The notes beneath the pieces were generated by a model that made no database searches, had not been told where the DNA came from, and was given only the letters and a program-made list of their open reading frames with translations. A program made the position numbers and the translations under genes. Below, in pieces: positions 11,741-19,865 of a stretch of DNA of 64,000 nt; the first letter of the stretch is position 1, and each line of letters starts with the position of its first letter. The DNA comes from Fusibacter_C sp942493125 (GTDB lineage: Bacteria; Bacillota; Clostridia; Peptostreptococcales; Acidaminobacteraceae). The stretch lies in NCBI GenBank assembly GCA_942493125.1, contig OW818667.1, positions 1,550,001-1,614,000 of the forward strand. Direction: 5' to 3'.

Positions 11741-11770
11741 CCTTTAACTTGATCCGAGAGGTCGAAAAGG
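11741..11770 (+). promoter_or_regulatory. PyrR binding loop in the pyrB leader
   Basis: The leader RNA CCUUUAACUUGAUCCGAGAG continuing GUCGAAAAGG contains GAUCCGAGAGGUC, a strong match to the PyrR anti-antiterminator loop consensus. Together with the terminator at 11812-11843 it forms a classical UMP/PyrR attenuator. Confidence 0.85.
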
Positions 11771-11811
11771 AAACTTCGTCAATGTACTGAAAAGTACAAA
11801 TTTGTCGTATC

Positions 11812-11843
11812 ATACCTTTGCGTCTCTGCAGAGGTATTTTTTA
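11812..11843 (+). terminator. attenuator terminator in the pyrB leader
   Basis: Arms ATACCTTTGC (11812-11821) and GCAGAGGTAT (11828-11837) are followed by TTTTTT. It lies 45 bp before pyrB. Confidence 0.87.
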
Positions 11844-11888
11844 TTTCCATACTTTAATGTGATTCAGTGAGATCAAAAGGAGGACAAA

Positions 11889-12818
11889 ATGAGACATTTG
11901 ATTGAACCAGAGGATTTTACGCTTGAAGAAATCGAGGCAGTAGTCGATATTGGGCTAAAAATTTACGAAAATCCTAAGGCATTTAACAAAGTTTGTGACG
12001 GCAAAATACTTGCATCACTATTTTTCGAACCAAGCACGCGCACTAAATTCAGCTTTGACAGCGCCATGATGCGACTTGGCGGCAATGTAATCGGTTTTGC
12101 GGACGCTGACACAAGCTCTGCTAAAAAAGGTGAAAGTTTAGCTGACACAATCCGCGTCATGGGTTATTATGCGGATGTCATCGTCATGAGGCATCCAAAA
12201 GAAGGCGCACCAAAACTCGCATCGCAATATTCAAGCATCCCAGTCATCAATGGCGGTGATGGTGGTCACCAACATCCAACACAAACTCTCACCGATCTAA
12301 TAACGATTAAAAAATATAAAGGCACAATCAGTGGACACAGTGTCGCATTCTGCGGTGACCTTAAATATGGCCGCACAGTACATTCTCTCATAAGAACACT
12401 TGCAAGATTTGGCACTAAAAAATTCGCGTTAGTCTCTCCTGAAGAGCTCAAACTACCTGATGCATTAAAAAGACAACTCATCGAAAAATACCAAGTTGAA
12501 CTTGTCGAAGTGCCTTATATGGAAGATGTGATCGACGACGTCGATATATTCTACATGACGCGCATTCAGAAGGAGCGATTCTTCAACGAAGCAGATTATC
12601 TAAAACTAAAGAATTCATTCAAACTCACTCGAGAAAAGCTAAAGAATGCGAAACCAGATATGATTATCATGCATCCTCTACCACGTGTCAACGAAATTGC
12701 TTATGACGTTGACGACGACCAAAGAGCAGTTTATTTCGAGCAATCGGAAATGGGCGTCTATGTGAGAATGGCATTGATTACGAAATTATTGGAGGTTGGT
12801 CCTTATGCTAGAAGTTAA
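11889..12818 (+). CDS. pyrB: aspartate carbamoyltransferase catalytic subunit (PyrB)
   Basis: 309 residues, forming carbamoyl-aspartate from carbamoyl phosphate and aspartate, the committed step of pyrimidine synthesis. The carbamoyl phosphate loop FEPSTRTKFSF (about residues 46-56), HPTQTLTD and HPLPR are intact. ATG 11889 follows AAAGGAGG. It overlaps pyrI by 14 bp, so the enzyme is probably the ATCase holoenzyme of catalytic and regulatory chains rather than the PyrB-only Bacillus type. Expression should follow the PyrR attenuator upstream. Confidence 0.96.
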   Translation: MRHLIEPEDFTLEEIEAVVDIGLKIYENPKAFNKVCDGKILASLFFEPSTRTKFSFDSAMMRLGGNVIGFADADTSSAKKGESLADTIRVMGYYADVIVMRHPKEGAPKLASQYSSIPVINGGDGGHQHPTQTLTDLITIKKYKGTISGHSVAFCGDLKYGRTVHSLIRTLARFGTKKFALVSPEELKLPDALKRQLIEKYQVELVEVPYMEDVIDDVDIFYMTRIQKERFFNEADYLKLKNSFKLTREKLKNAKPDMIIMHPLPRVNEIAYDVDDDQRAVYFEQSEMGVYVRMALITKLLEVGPYARS

Positions 12819-13233
12819 AGGAATAGATAATGGCATTGTTATCGATCATATTCATGCAGGCAACGGCTTAAAAATATTCAATTTACTGTTCACGGATACA
12901 GAACACCCTGTAGTATTGCTCATGAATGTTAAAAGTGAACTATTAGGTAGAAAAGATATCATCAAAGTCGAAAATGTATTCGATGTCAATTTAGATTTAC
13001 TCGGGCTATTAGATCAAAAAATCACTGTAAATGTCATAAGAGATGGCAAACTTGCTGAAAAAGTAAAAACATCTGTTCCCAAGACAATCAAAGGTGGCAT
13101 GAAGTGTCATAATCCTAGATGCATTACGCATTCTGATGATTATGCAATACCAGAATTTACGTTAGTCAAAGCTAACGGCAAGTTGGAATATGAATGCTCC
13201 TATTGTGAAGAAATTACTGTTTATAAGTTATAA
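12805..13233 (+). CDS. pyrI: aspartate carbamoyltransferase regulatory subunit (PyrI)
   Basis: 142 residues. An N-terminal nucleotide-binding domain is followed by a C-terminal zinc domain with four Cys (CHNPRC and CSYC), which in this family contacts PyrB and transmits CTP/ATP control. ATG 12805 is chosen because GGAGG at 12791-12795 lies nine bases upstream; the frame opens earlier only with TTG. It is translationally linked to pyrB by overlap and ends at a bidirectional terminator. Confidence 0.95.
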   Translation: MLEVKGIDNGIVIDHIHAGNGLKIFNLLFTDTEHPVVLLMNVKSELLGRKDIIKVENVFDVNLDLLGLLDQKITVNVIRDGKLAEKVKTSVPKTIKGGMKCHNPRCITHSDDYAIPEFTLVKANGKLEYECSYCEEITVYKL

Positions 13234-13239
13234 AAAAAG

Positions 13240-13276
13240 AAGCTTAGCGAGTCGCAAGACTTACTAAGCTTTTTTC
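13240..13276. terminator. bidirectional terminator between pyrI and the converging membrane gene
   Basis: Arms AAGCTTAG and CTAAGCTT (13240-13247, 13264-13271) enclose an inner GAGTC/GACT pairing. T runs follow on both strands (TTTTTTTC on plus, CTTTTTTTATAAC on minus), so it can serve both convergent units. Confidence 0.85.
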
Positions 13277-13950
13277 TATAAGAACATTTTGTTGTGTTTC
13301 AATCCCAGGTACGCCGTTGTAAGACCTGCGACTAACATTACAGCAGCTAGTATATTCATCGTTGTCATAAGTCCCTGCGTAAAAGCAAAGGAAAAATTAT
13401 AATGCGTTGCCAATTCACCTAAATAGTTGTCATAACCTGTATTCAAAGCGATAAAAATACTTTTGAAATGTACAACAGCTACCATAATAGCTAATGGAAC
13501 AACCGAGCAACCTGTTATCAATCCGTTAAGGCTGCGTTTTTTCATACCTCTCATGCCAATAAAAACTGGCACAACCATAATCAGTGGAAGGATATAACCA
13601 AAATATTGTGGCGTGATGATATAGAAAAACATCGTCGTCATCATGTACGCTCTCATCAAATAGGTCAAAATTTTGACATTGTCTTTAAAATCGTAAAGTG
13701 CCGCATCACAATACCTTAAAAAGTACTTAAGCTTTTCTTCATCTTTTAAATTTCCTGGCTTTAATAACTCTACACCACGTTTGCATAAACTGTCATAAGT
13801 ATCTACATGACGTTCTTCAATTTCAATTTCAGAATATTTATGAATAAGGACAGAAACGCGTTTTTGATATTTCTCTAATTTTTTATCTGAATAAAACTTC
13901 GCTAAATTTCCCTGGAGTTGTGTAAAAACATCCGTCAACGCCTTTCCCAT
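13276..13950 (-). CDS. unknown membrane protein with soluble N-terminal region
   Basis: I do not recognise this 224-residue protein. About 95 charged, helical residues come first (rich in Lys and Glu, with CKRGVELLK and LRYCDAALYDF segments that resemble a TPR-like helix pair). Four or so membrane segments follow from about residue 105 to the end. ATG 13950 has GGAGG five bases upstream; the longer frame starts with TTG inside an upstream hairpin and is rejected. It follows the NSS transporter and MetS-like genes on the same strand but is separated by a strong hairpin, so it may be expressed separately or by read-through. Confidence 0.75.
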   Translation of the reverse strand: MGKALTDVFTQLQGNLAKFYSDKKLEKYQKRVSVLIHKYSEIEIEERHVDTYDSLCKRGVELLKPGNLKDEEKLKYFLRYCDAALYDFKDNVKILTYLMRAYMMTTMFFYIITPQYFGYILPLIMVVPVFIGMRGMKKRSLNGLITGCSVVPLAIMVAVVHFKSIFIALNTGYDNYLGELATHYNFSFAFTQGLMTTMNILAAVMLVAGLTTAYLGLKHNKMFL

Positions 13951-13965
13951 GAAAACCTCCAAAAT

Positions 13966-13990
13966 AAGCCTCCACCACAAGTGGAGGCTT
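13966..13990 (-). terminator. hairpin after the NSS transporter operon
   Basis: Perfect 10-bp arms AAGCCTCCAC and GTGGAGGCTT with a 5-nt loop. On the minus strand only a short ATTTT tract follows, so termination would be partial. It separates the MetS-like gene from the downstream membrane gene. Confidence 0.6.
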
Positions 13991-14010
13991 ATATTATTTA
14001 TTTACCGGTA

Positions 14011-14109
14011 CTACTTGCTGTGTTTAACTAATTGTGTCAATGAAACTACAACAGAGACAAGTATGATACCCCAAGCCAAAACCATGAAAGTTAATGCACC
14101 TGCAGACAT
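14011..14109 (-). CDS. MetS-like small subunit of the NSS transporter (32 residues)
   Basis: A 32-residue protein starting MSAGALTFMVLAWG, with one hydrophobic helix (about residues 5-24) and a short basic tail ending LVKHSK. AAAGGAGG lies six bases before ATG 14109, and the gene begins 12 bp after the transporter stop codon. In Corynebacterium the NSS transporter MetP needs the tiny partner MetS. Size, single span, position and the small N-terminal residues fit that pattern, but function here is inferred. Too short for most gene finders. Confidence 0.8.
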   Translation of the reverse strand: MSAGALTFMVLAWGIILVSVVVSLTQLVKHSK

Positions 14110-14121
14110 AATATACCTCCT

Positions 14122-15708
14122 TTATAAACGAATGATGACTTCATTTTTCTCAAGCTCTTCTTTATAAGTACGCTTGATAGAAATGTAAGTGATCACGCAT
14201 CCTATTGCAACGACACTAAACACGACAACGCGGCCTGCTTGTACCCAAGGAATCAAGACATCATTACCTGCAACAAAATCAGGAATCATCTTGTAATAGC
14301 CTTGTTTAGCAGTGTCTATTGTGTACATAACAAGGACAACAATCATAAGGATTGGTGTAATAAATTGAATGAACACTTTATAGAACCAGCTTGGAATTTT
14401 CCAATAGCTGCCACGGTTGATTTCTGGAAGGCCTTTTTCTCTAAATAACCAGCCAGTAACGATAATCTCAGTTAAACCAAGTACGAATAAGAAGTAGTTA
14501 CCTACCCAGTTATCCACTTCAGTGAAGTACATGAGATCCGCAGTTTTAGTCAAGATTGGCTCAAGCGCAACTGGAAGACCAACGATGATATATCCAATGA
14601 ATACCATGATTGAAGCATTTCTTCTGTGTGTGCTTGTGTTTTCCATAATCAAAGCAACAAGGTAGTTATACATTGCGATTGCTGACGTTAATCCAGCAAA
14701 TGCAAGTAATAAGAACCACATAGCACCAACTACGTTACCAAAGCCCATCTCTCTAAAGAGACTTGGAAGAGCGATAAATGATAGACCAATACTTGCGCCT
14801 ACGCCATCTGGTCCAAGGAATGCATATGCGATTGGAATTGCAATCGTACCACCTAATATAACTTCTGCAAGTTCATTAAGCGCTACTGTTGTAAATCCTG
14901 AGAGCACGATGTCATCATCTGGTTTCAAGTAAGATGCATAGTTACAAATAATACCCATACCAATTGATAATGTGAAGAAGATTTGACCACAAGCTGCCAT
15001 AGTAGCTGCCCAGTTAAGGTCACTCCATCTTGGAGACCAGATAAAGTTCAAGCCTGCGATTGGTGTCCAATCTGGCTGAGCTGGATTAGGTGCGCCAAGT
15101 GTTAGTGTTCTGATAATAAGAATAATACCGAATACATAAATCGTAGGCATCAAAATTTTTGCCATACGCTCTACGCCTTTTTGAATACCACCCATTGCTG
15201 TAAACAACAATACGGTCAGTGCTAAGAGCCAGAAACCAAATACGTACGTAGGATTTTGAATGTAATCTACAAAAAACTGTCCAGTACTAATAGTTGGATC
15301 CATGTAAGCGCCAGTCAATGATAATACAGTGTAACCCATTGTCCAACCAATGATATGGTTGTAATAAGAGTTTACCAACAATGTTACGCCAAGTGCCAAA
15401 CCGCCTGCAAGCGAACCGATCAAGATCGCTGTTCTAGGTTTAACGCCTTCACGCGCTTGTAAATAAACCATTGGTCCCAATGTACCATGTCCGTACTTAC
15501 CACCCATTCTACCTAAGCTCCACTCTACTAACATGAGTGGGATACCCATAAGAATTAGGGCTCCAAAGTAAGGAAGCATAAATGCGCCGCCCCCATTTTT
15601 TGCCGCTTGATAAGGATATCTCCAAAAGTTACCCAAACCTACAGCATTTCCTGCCATCGCGAGGACTAAGCCTAACTTACTTCCCCAATTTTCACGTTTT
15701 TCTGACAT
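14122..15708 (-). CDS. sodium-dependent amino acid transporter, NSS (SNF) family
   Basis: 528 residues with about 12 membrane helices, related to LeuT and MetP. TM1 carries GNAVGLGNFWRYPY, the unwound sodium and substrate site. TM6 carries ACGQIFFTLSIGMG and TM8 AGLTSAIAMYNY, which holds a second sodium site. ATG 15708 has AAAGGGGG upstream; the TTG six codons earlier lies on that site. Substrate cannot be read from sequence; hydrophobic amino acids such as methionine are likely for the MetP type. A 32-residue partner gene follows directly, and a hairpin lies in the leader. Confidence 0.93.
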   Translation of the reverse strand: MSEKRENWGSKLGLVLAMAGNAVGLGNFWRYPYQAAKNGGGAFMLPYFGALILMGIPLMLVEWSLGRMGGKYGHGTLGPMVYLQAREGVKPRTAILIGSLAGGLALGVTLLVNSYYNHIIGWTMGYTVLSLTGAYMDPTISTGQFFVDYIQNPTYVFGFWLLALTVLLFTAMGGIQKGVERMAKILMPTIYVFGIILIIRTLTLGAPNPAQPDWTPIAGLNFIWSPRWSDLNWAATMAACGQIFFTLSIGMGIICNYASYLKPDDDIVLSGFTTVALNELAEVILGGTIAIPIAYAFLGPDGVGASIGLSFIALPSLFREMGFGNVVGAMWFLLLAFAGLTSAIAMYNYLVALIMENTSTHRRNASIMVFIGYIIVGLPVALEPILTKTADLMYFTEVDNWVGNYFLFVLGLTEIIVTGWLFREKGLPEINRGSYWKIPSWFYKVFIQFITPILMIVVLVMYTIDTAKQGYYKMIPDFVAGNDVLIPWVQAGRVVVFSVVAIGCVITYISIKRTYKEELEKNEVIIRL

Positions 15709-15806
15709 TAAATAACCCCCTTTCAACGTAATTTTATATTATTATAATTGTTACAAAAACGCAACAGCAAAAAAATAATTTTTCGGCTTTTTAGAAGAAA
15801 TTTTTC

Positions 15807-15862
15807 AAAAAAAAATGGCAGCTTTCTCATTTTTTTTGAAAGAAGAAAGATGCCATTTTTGC
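15807..15862 (-). terminator. terminator or attenuator between the FAD gene and the NSS transporter gene
   Basis: Nested arms AAAATGGCA (minus strand, 15851-15859) and TGCCATTTT (15812-15820), with an inner CTTTC/GAAAG pairing, are followed by a minus-strand run of nine T. It lies 230 bp after the FAD gene and 100 bp before the transporter, so it either ends the upstream unit or attenuates the transporter. No T-box or riboswitch core is visible. Confidence 0.75.
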
Positions 15863-15914
15863 AAAACCTTTTGTTTGGAACAATTACAAGCATTTGATGA
15901 CACAAATTTTCACA

Positions 15915-16010
15915 TAATATTTACGATAAAAAAATAGAAAGATTATTTTGAAAATTTAAGTAATTTTTATGTTTTTCGAGCAAATTTGTGTGTTTAATAT
16001 TTCACGATAA
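15915..16010. repeat. two operator-like direct repeats upstream of the NSS transporter gene
   Basis: TAATATTTACGATAA (15915-15929) and TAATATTTCACGATAA (15995-16010) are nearly the same and 80 bp apart, and both are preceded by AAATTT-rich sequence. They may be a regulator site. The rest of the 383-bp gap (15709-16091) is very AT-rich, and I see no convincing consensus promoter. Confidence 0.4.
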
Positions 16011-16091
16011 CATTTATTCTATCATAATTCCAGTTTAATGATATTTCTCAATTAAAAATGACGTAAACAAACGCATACTACATCGTAATTT

Positions 16092-17768
16092 TTATCTATT
16101 TAATATCATTTTTATAATTTCTTCTGCAACTTTTACACCATCGACTGCTGAAGATGTGATGCCTCCGGCATACCCAGCCCCTTCACCGCAAGGATAAAGA
16201 CCATGGTGACTGATAGATTCTAACGTGTCAGGATTGCGTATGATTCTAACTGGCGATGAACTTCTTGATTCTATCGCAGTCAAAACGACTCTTGGATCAT
16301 CGAACCCAGGAATCTGTTTTCCAAAGTGTACAATTGCCTCTCTAAGTGCAGCGCACATATAATCAGGTAAGAATTCATCCAACGACGTGTATTTGACCTC
16401 TGGTGTATAAGTGATTTCATAACCAGCCATTTCACGATCATAATCCACATTGGACTGTCGATAGTAGTCTTCAGCTTTTTTTAATATATTGACATAACCA
16501 TCAGAAAAGCGTTCACCTTTCTTCCCTAAAAATGTGTCTAGCTTTTCAACTGGCGCTGAATAGTTACCACCACCAGCCTCAAAAGCCAACGCTTCAAGTT
16601 TACGCTGAAAGTCTACACCTGCAAGGACATGATCCGAGCCAAAATCCAATGGTGCAACATTGACTAGAAGCGCGCTATTTGCGTTCCTAAGGTCTCTGCT
16701 GTGATAACTCATACCGTTTACCACAAGTCGATTATCTTCTGATGCTGAGGCTACTACGCGTCCACCAGGGCACATACAGAAAGAGTAAACACTCCTACCG
16801 TTTGAAGCGTTAAAAGTCAATTTATATTCTGCAGCACCTAGTTTTTCGTGACTATGTGCTTTTCCATATTGTGCAACATTGATCAACTTCTGGGGATGTT
16901 CAATTCTAACACCCATGGCAAATGGTTTTTGAGCCATTGAAACACCATGCGATTCAAGTTTATAAAAAAGATCGCGCGCGCTATGACCAATAGCAAGTAC
17001 GATATATTCAGATTGAAAAGACAAATTATTCTCACATAGGACTTCGCCTGAGTCGAAGTTAAAGTCGATTACTTTTGTATTGAATAAAATTTCTCCACCT
17101 AGAGACTGAATTTCATATCTCAGTTTTTTTACGACATCACAAAGGATATCTGTGCCAATATGTGGTTTGTTTTTATAGATAATCTCAGGTGGCGCACCTG
17201 CTTTTACTAAATAGTTCAACACAAATTCGATGCGTTGGTCCTTGACCCGAGTCGTCAATTTGCCATCAGAAAAAGCCCCCGCACCTCCTTCACCAAACTG
17301 AACATTGGATCTAGTATTTAACTTACCTGTCTCCCAAAATTCTTCTACGACTTTCTGTCGGTTGTCAACGGCATCACCCATCTCAAGCACAATCGGTCTA
17401 AGACCCGCACGTGCAAGCTGTAGTGCTGCAAAAATACCAGCAGGACCAAAGCCAATCACGATAGGTCTCTGCTTTTCTTCCATTTTCAAAACGGATAATT
17501 CACTTTTGTGTACGACATCAATTGGCTCAAATGCTTCTGGAGCGATACTGAAGCCATTTTGCAATAATAAGGTCGCCTTTGGTGTCTCAATATCGACAAC
17601 ATACGAAAATGTTATCCCCTTTCTTGCATCGATGGACTCTCGTATTATGGCATAAGAAGTAATTTGGTCTTTTCTTAGCTTCGTTTTTTTCATGATTTTA
17701 TTATAGATGTTCACATCATTTAACGCTTCATTTAAGTCGAATTTCAACTCATTAATTCTAATTTTCAT
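16092..17768 (-). CDS. FAD-dependent oxidoreductase-like protein (COG2509 type)
   Basis: 558 residues. A family-specific N-terminal region of about 100 residues is followed by an FAD/NAD(P) Rossmann motif VIGFGPAGIFAALQLARAG, the signature QFGEGGAGAFSDGKL and a C-terminal GEGAGYAGGITSSAVDGVKVAE flavin segment in part. These mark the conserved uncharacterised FAD-dependent family COG2509; no substrate is known. ATG 17768 overlaps the upstream small membrane gene by 11 bp, giving coupled translation; ATG 17780 is an alternative, and neither has a strong ribosome site. Probably in one operon with the GH18 gene. Confidence 0.85.
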   Translation of the reverse strand: MKIRINELKFDLNEALNDVNIYNKIMKKTKLRKDQITSYAIIRESIDARKGITFSYVVDIETPKATLLLQNGFSIAPEAFEPIDVVHKSELSVLKMEEKQRPIVIGFGPAGIFAALQLARAGLRPIVLEMGDAVDNRQKVVEEFWETGKLNTRSNVQFGEGGAGAFSDGKLTTRVKDQRIEFVLNYLVKAGAPPEIIYKNKPHIGTDILCDVVKKLRYEIQSLGGEILFNTKVIDFNFDSGEVLCENNLSFQSEYIVLAIGHSARDLFYKLESHGVSMAQKPFAMGVRIEHPQKLINVAQYGKAHSHEKLGAAEYKLTFNASNGRSVYSFCMCPGGRVVASASEDNRLVVNGMSYHSRDLRNANSALLVNVAPLDFGSDHVLAGVDFQRKLEALAFEAGGGNYSAPVEKLDTFLGKKGERFSDGYVNILKKAEDYYRQSNVDYDREMAGYEITYTPEVKYTSLDEFLPDYMCAALREAIVHFGKQIPGFDDPRVVLTAIESRSSSPVRIIRNPDTLESISHHGLYPCGEGAGYAGGITSSAVDGVKVAEEIIKMILNR

Positions 17769-17979
17769 CTTTTTCACCATCGATCTTTTCTTTGACTTCA
17801 ACCAATCCAAGTGCTTTAGCACGCTGTATTACTTCATCGTCACTGATCGTCATATCAAATGTACGACGGTCATCATAATATGACAGTACCCCATAAGCCA
17901 TAAGAGACAATCCAATAATCAAAAGTATAAAATAGATGAACATGCGTTTTGTATTGAACAATAAACCAAAAGATTTCAT
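17758..17979 (-). CDS. small membrane protein, function unknown
   Basis: 73 residues. A short basic N-terminus (KSFGLLFNTKR), one membrane helix (about residues 13-34) and a charged tail of about 40 residues that ends GEKDEN. ATG 17979 has TTGGAGG upstream. It starts 13 bp after the GH18 gene and overlaps the FAD gene by 11 bp, so the three are probably co-transcribed. The tail should be cytoplasmic by the positive-inside rule if the helix exits once. No family recognised. Confidence 0.7.
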   Translation of the reverse strand: MKSFGLLFNTKRMFIYFILLIIGLSLMAYGVLSYYDDRRTFDMTISDDEVIQRAKALGLVEVKEKIDGEKDEN

Positions 17980-17992
17980 TCTGCCTCCAAAA

Positions 17993-19798
17993 TTATGGAT
18001 TGATTTGATTAAATACATCCCAGATATCTTGCGTCTCAAAGCCGCGACGCCATGCTGCCACGCCTTTTAAATTGAGCGTGTTGATAATCTGCATTTTTGC
18101 AGCCATGGAACTTGCATTTTCTATCCAGAGCTTAACTTGTGCGTTCTCTTCAAAAAATGTCGCATAATACAATTTATCTACATCATCCCATATAGGCTTC
18201 AGTTCATATTTTACAATGAGTGCATTTTGCGCTTCCATGCCAATTGCAGATGACTTTGTGACAAATTGGTTAGCCACATCATTTGAAGGGTACTCACGCC
18301 AAACTCTCGTATAAAACGGCACACCCATGACAAGTTTATCAGGGTCAACGACTTCTGCAAGTTGTGTCATATGATGTAACATCCAATCATAGGATGCGAC
18401 CGGACCACTAACTGGACTTGAAGCCCAATGTTCATCATAGGTCATGATAATCAAAAAATCAACTATTTTTCCAAGCTTCACATGATCATAGCATTTAGAC
18501 CAATTATCGCTGCCGCCCATGACCGTGACATCCATAGACAGGGTTATGCCAGCTTCTCTAGCATAATAAGCAAATGTATCGACAAAGTGTGTCAACGCAT
18601 TGCGATCCTCTAAATAGACGTTTTCGAAGTCGATATTGATGCCCTCATAGTTTTTTGATTGCGCTTCTGAAAGCATTTCACGTATAAAACGCATACGTGC
18701 ATTTGAATCTGTTAAAAATTCATGGGTCATATCAATATCAAAAGCATTGGAAACCAATGCCCAAACTTCATATCCCCTTGCGTGTGCCCAAGTTGTGTAA
18801 TCCGATGAAGATTTATCATCGATCTGGCCATCAGCACTTGCTAATTCGTACCAAGTCGGTGAGACGACATTTAGATTATTCATAGTTGGCAAAGTGGTTG
18901 TATCTGGATTGTAACTGTAAACGGCCTCCCAAGTCATCACAATAGGTGCATTATAGGCGCGTTTCATCGGACTGCGCTCCGTTAAATCAGCAATTTTCTT
19001 TGGTTCCATCAATAGGTCATCTTTGTGCTCTATATAGCCATAATTGCTTTCATCGTCGATGATGAATAGCGTGTTTTCATTTATCGGATATACAAAAGCT
19101 TCTGTTTTGCTGACTATTTCACCAATCTCAGTCTTTGAAAAGATGTTTTTAACTTTATAGAGAAAATCTAAGTTAAATTGGCTATTACGATACGAATCAA
19201 TCGCTTCTTCAGTCTTGAATACCCAAGTCTTATCATTAATTTGGGTCTTATTGTAGGTTTCATAGTCATTATAGATGATTAAACTACCACTACTATCACT
19301 GTCATTACCACTGACATTTTCGGTAAAACCCAGTGCTTTTCCAGAGTTTAAGGCATTGAGTGCTGTGAGATTGATATAGTGTGCATCATTATAAGTCAAC
19401 AACTCAATCTTTACAGTTGTTTGCTCATTATTTTCAAGAACGGAACCATCTTGTCCTATCATTAAATGTGTTCGAGGACCAGTAATACTCAAGATGCCAC
19501 GATTTTCATCATATTGATAAGTCGTTCCCACAGACAATAAGTGCGTGACATTGAGATAAGTCTGTCCCGTTTCACGTTTAATTCGTAACAACTCTTCAGC
19601 ATTTGGATCGACAAACGCCTCGTTGGAGGATAAATAGATGACGGTCGGTTCAATATTAACGATCGCATATGGGTTTAATAGTGTGTTGATTTTTCTTCTT
19701 ATCTTAAGATTCAGTTCTACATCAACCGCTAGAATTGTCGTTGTCAAAATAAGTAGAATGAGTAGTATGCTGCCAATGCCTATAAAGGTTTTTTTCAT
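17993..19798 (-). CDS. membrane-anchored glycoside hydrolase family 18 protein
   Basis: 601 residues from ATG 19798, which has AGGAGGAG upstream. Residues 5-24 form an uncleaved-looking anchor or signal. Residues 50-180 resemble the copper amine oxidase N-terminal-like repeat domain found in clostridial surface proteins, and residues 285-600 are the GH18 barrel. The catalytic stretch is EGINIDFEN with Glu392 as proton donor and Asp390 retained; the outer Asp positions are Glu and Asn, as I recall in YaaH-type cortex or peptidoglycan enzymes. It probably acts on cell-wall N-acetylglucosamine linkages outside the cell. No LysM domain was seen. First gene of a likely three-gene unit. Confidence 0.87.
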   Translation of the reverse strand: MKKTFIGIGSILLILLILTTTILAVDVELNLKIRRKINTLLNPYAIVNIEPTVIYLSSNEAFVDPNAEELLRIKRETGQTYLNVTHLLSVGTTYQYDENRGILSITGPRTHLMIGQDGSVLENNEQTTVKIELLTYNDAHYINLTALNALNSGKALGFTENVSGNDSDSSGSLIIYNDYETYNKTQINDKTWVFKTEEAIDSYRNSQFNLDFLYKVKNIFSKTEIGEIVSKTEAFVYPINENTLFIIDDESNYGYIEHKDDLLMEPKKIADLTERSPMKRAYNAPIVMTWEAVYSYNPDTTTLPTMNNLNVVSPTWYELASADGQIDDKSSSDYTTWAHARGYEVWALVSNAFDIDMTHEFLTDSNARMRFIREMLSEAQSKNYEGINIDFENVYLEDRNALTHFVDTFAYYAREAGITLSMDVTVMGGSDNWSKCYDHVKLGKIVDFLIIMTYDEHWASSPVSGPVASYDWMLHHMTQLAEVVDPDKLVMGVPFYTRVWREYPSNDVANQFVTKSSAIGMEAQNALIVKYELKPIWDDVDKLYYATFFEENAQVKLWIENASSMAAKMQIINTLNLKGVAAWRRGFETQDIWDVFNQINP

Positions 19799-19865
19799 AG
19801 GTCTCCTCCTTTCAAAGTCGTATTTTGTAAGACAAATGATCATATTTGAATTGCGCACAGGGTTA

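Noticed and set aside
15723..15905. Minus-strand 60-codon frame upstream of the NSS transporter gene
   Set aside because: It is composed mainly of Lys, Phe and Leu from AT-rich DNA, spans the leader hairpin and has no ribosome site.
15709..16091. Possible T-box or amino acid riboswitch before the NSS transporter gene
   Set aside because: No TGGNACCGCG-type T-box core or known aptamer block was found; only a terminator hairpin and repeats are visible.
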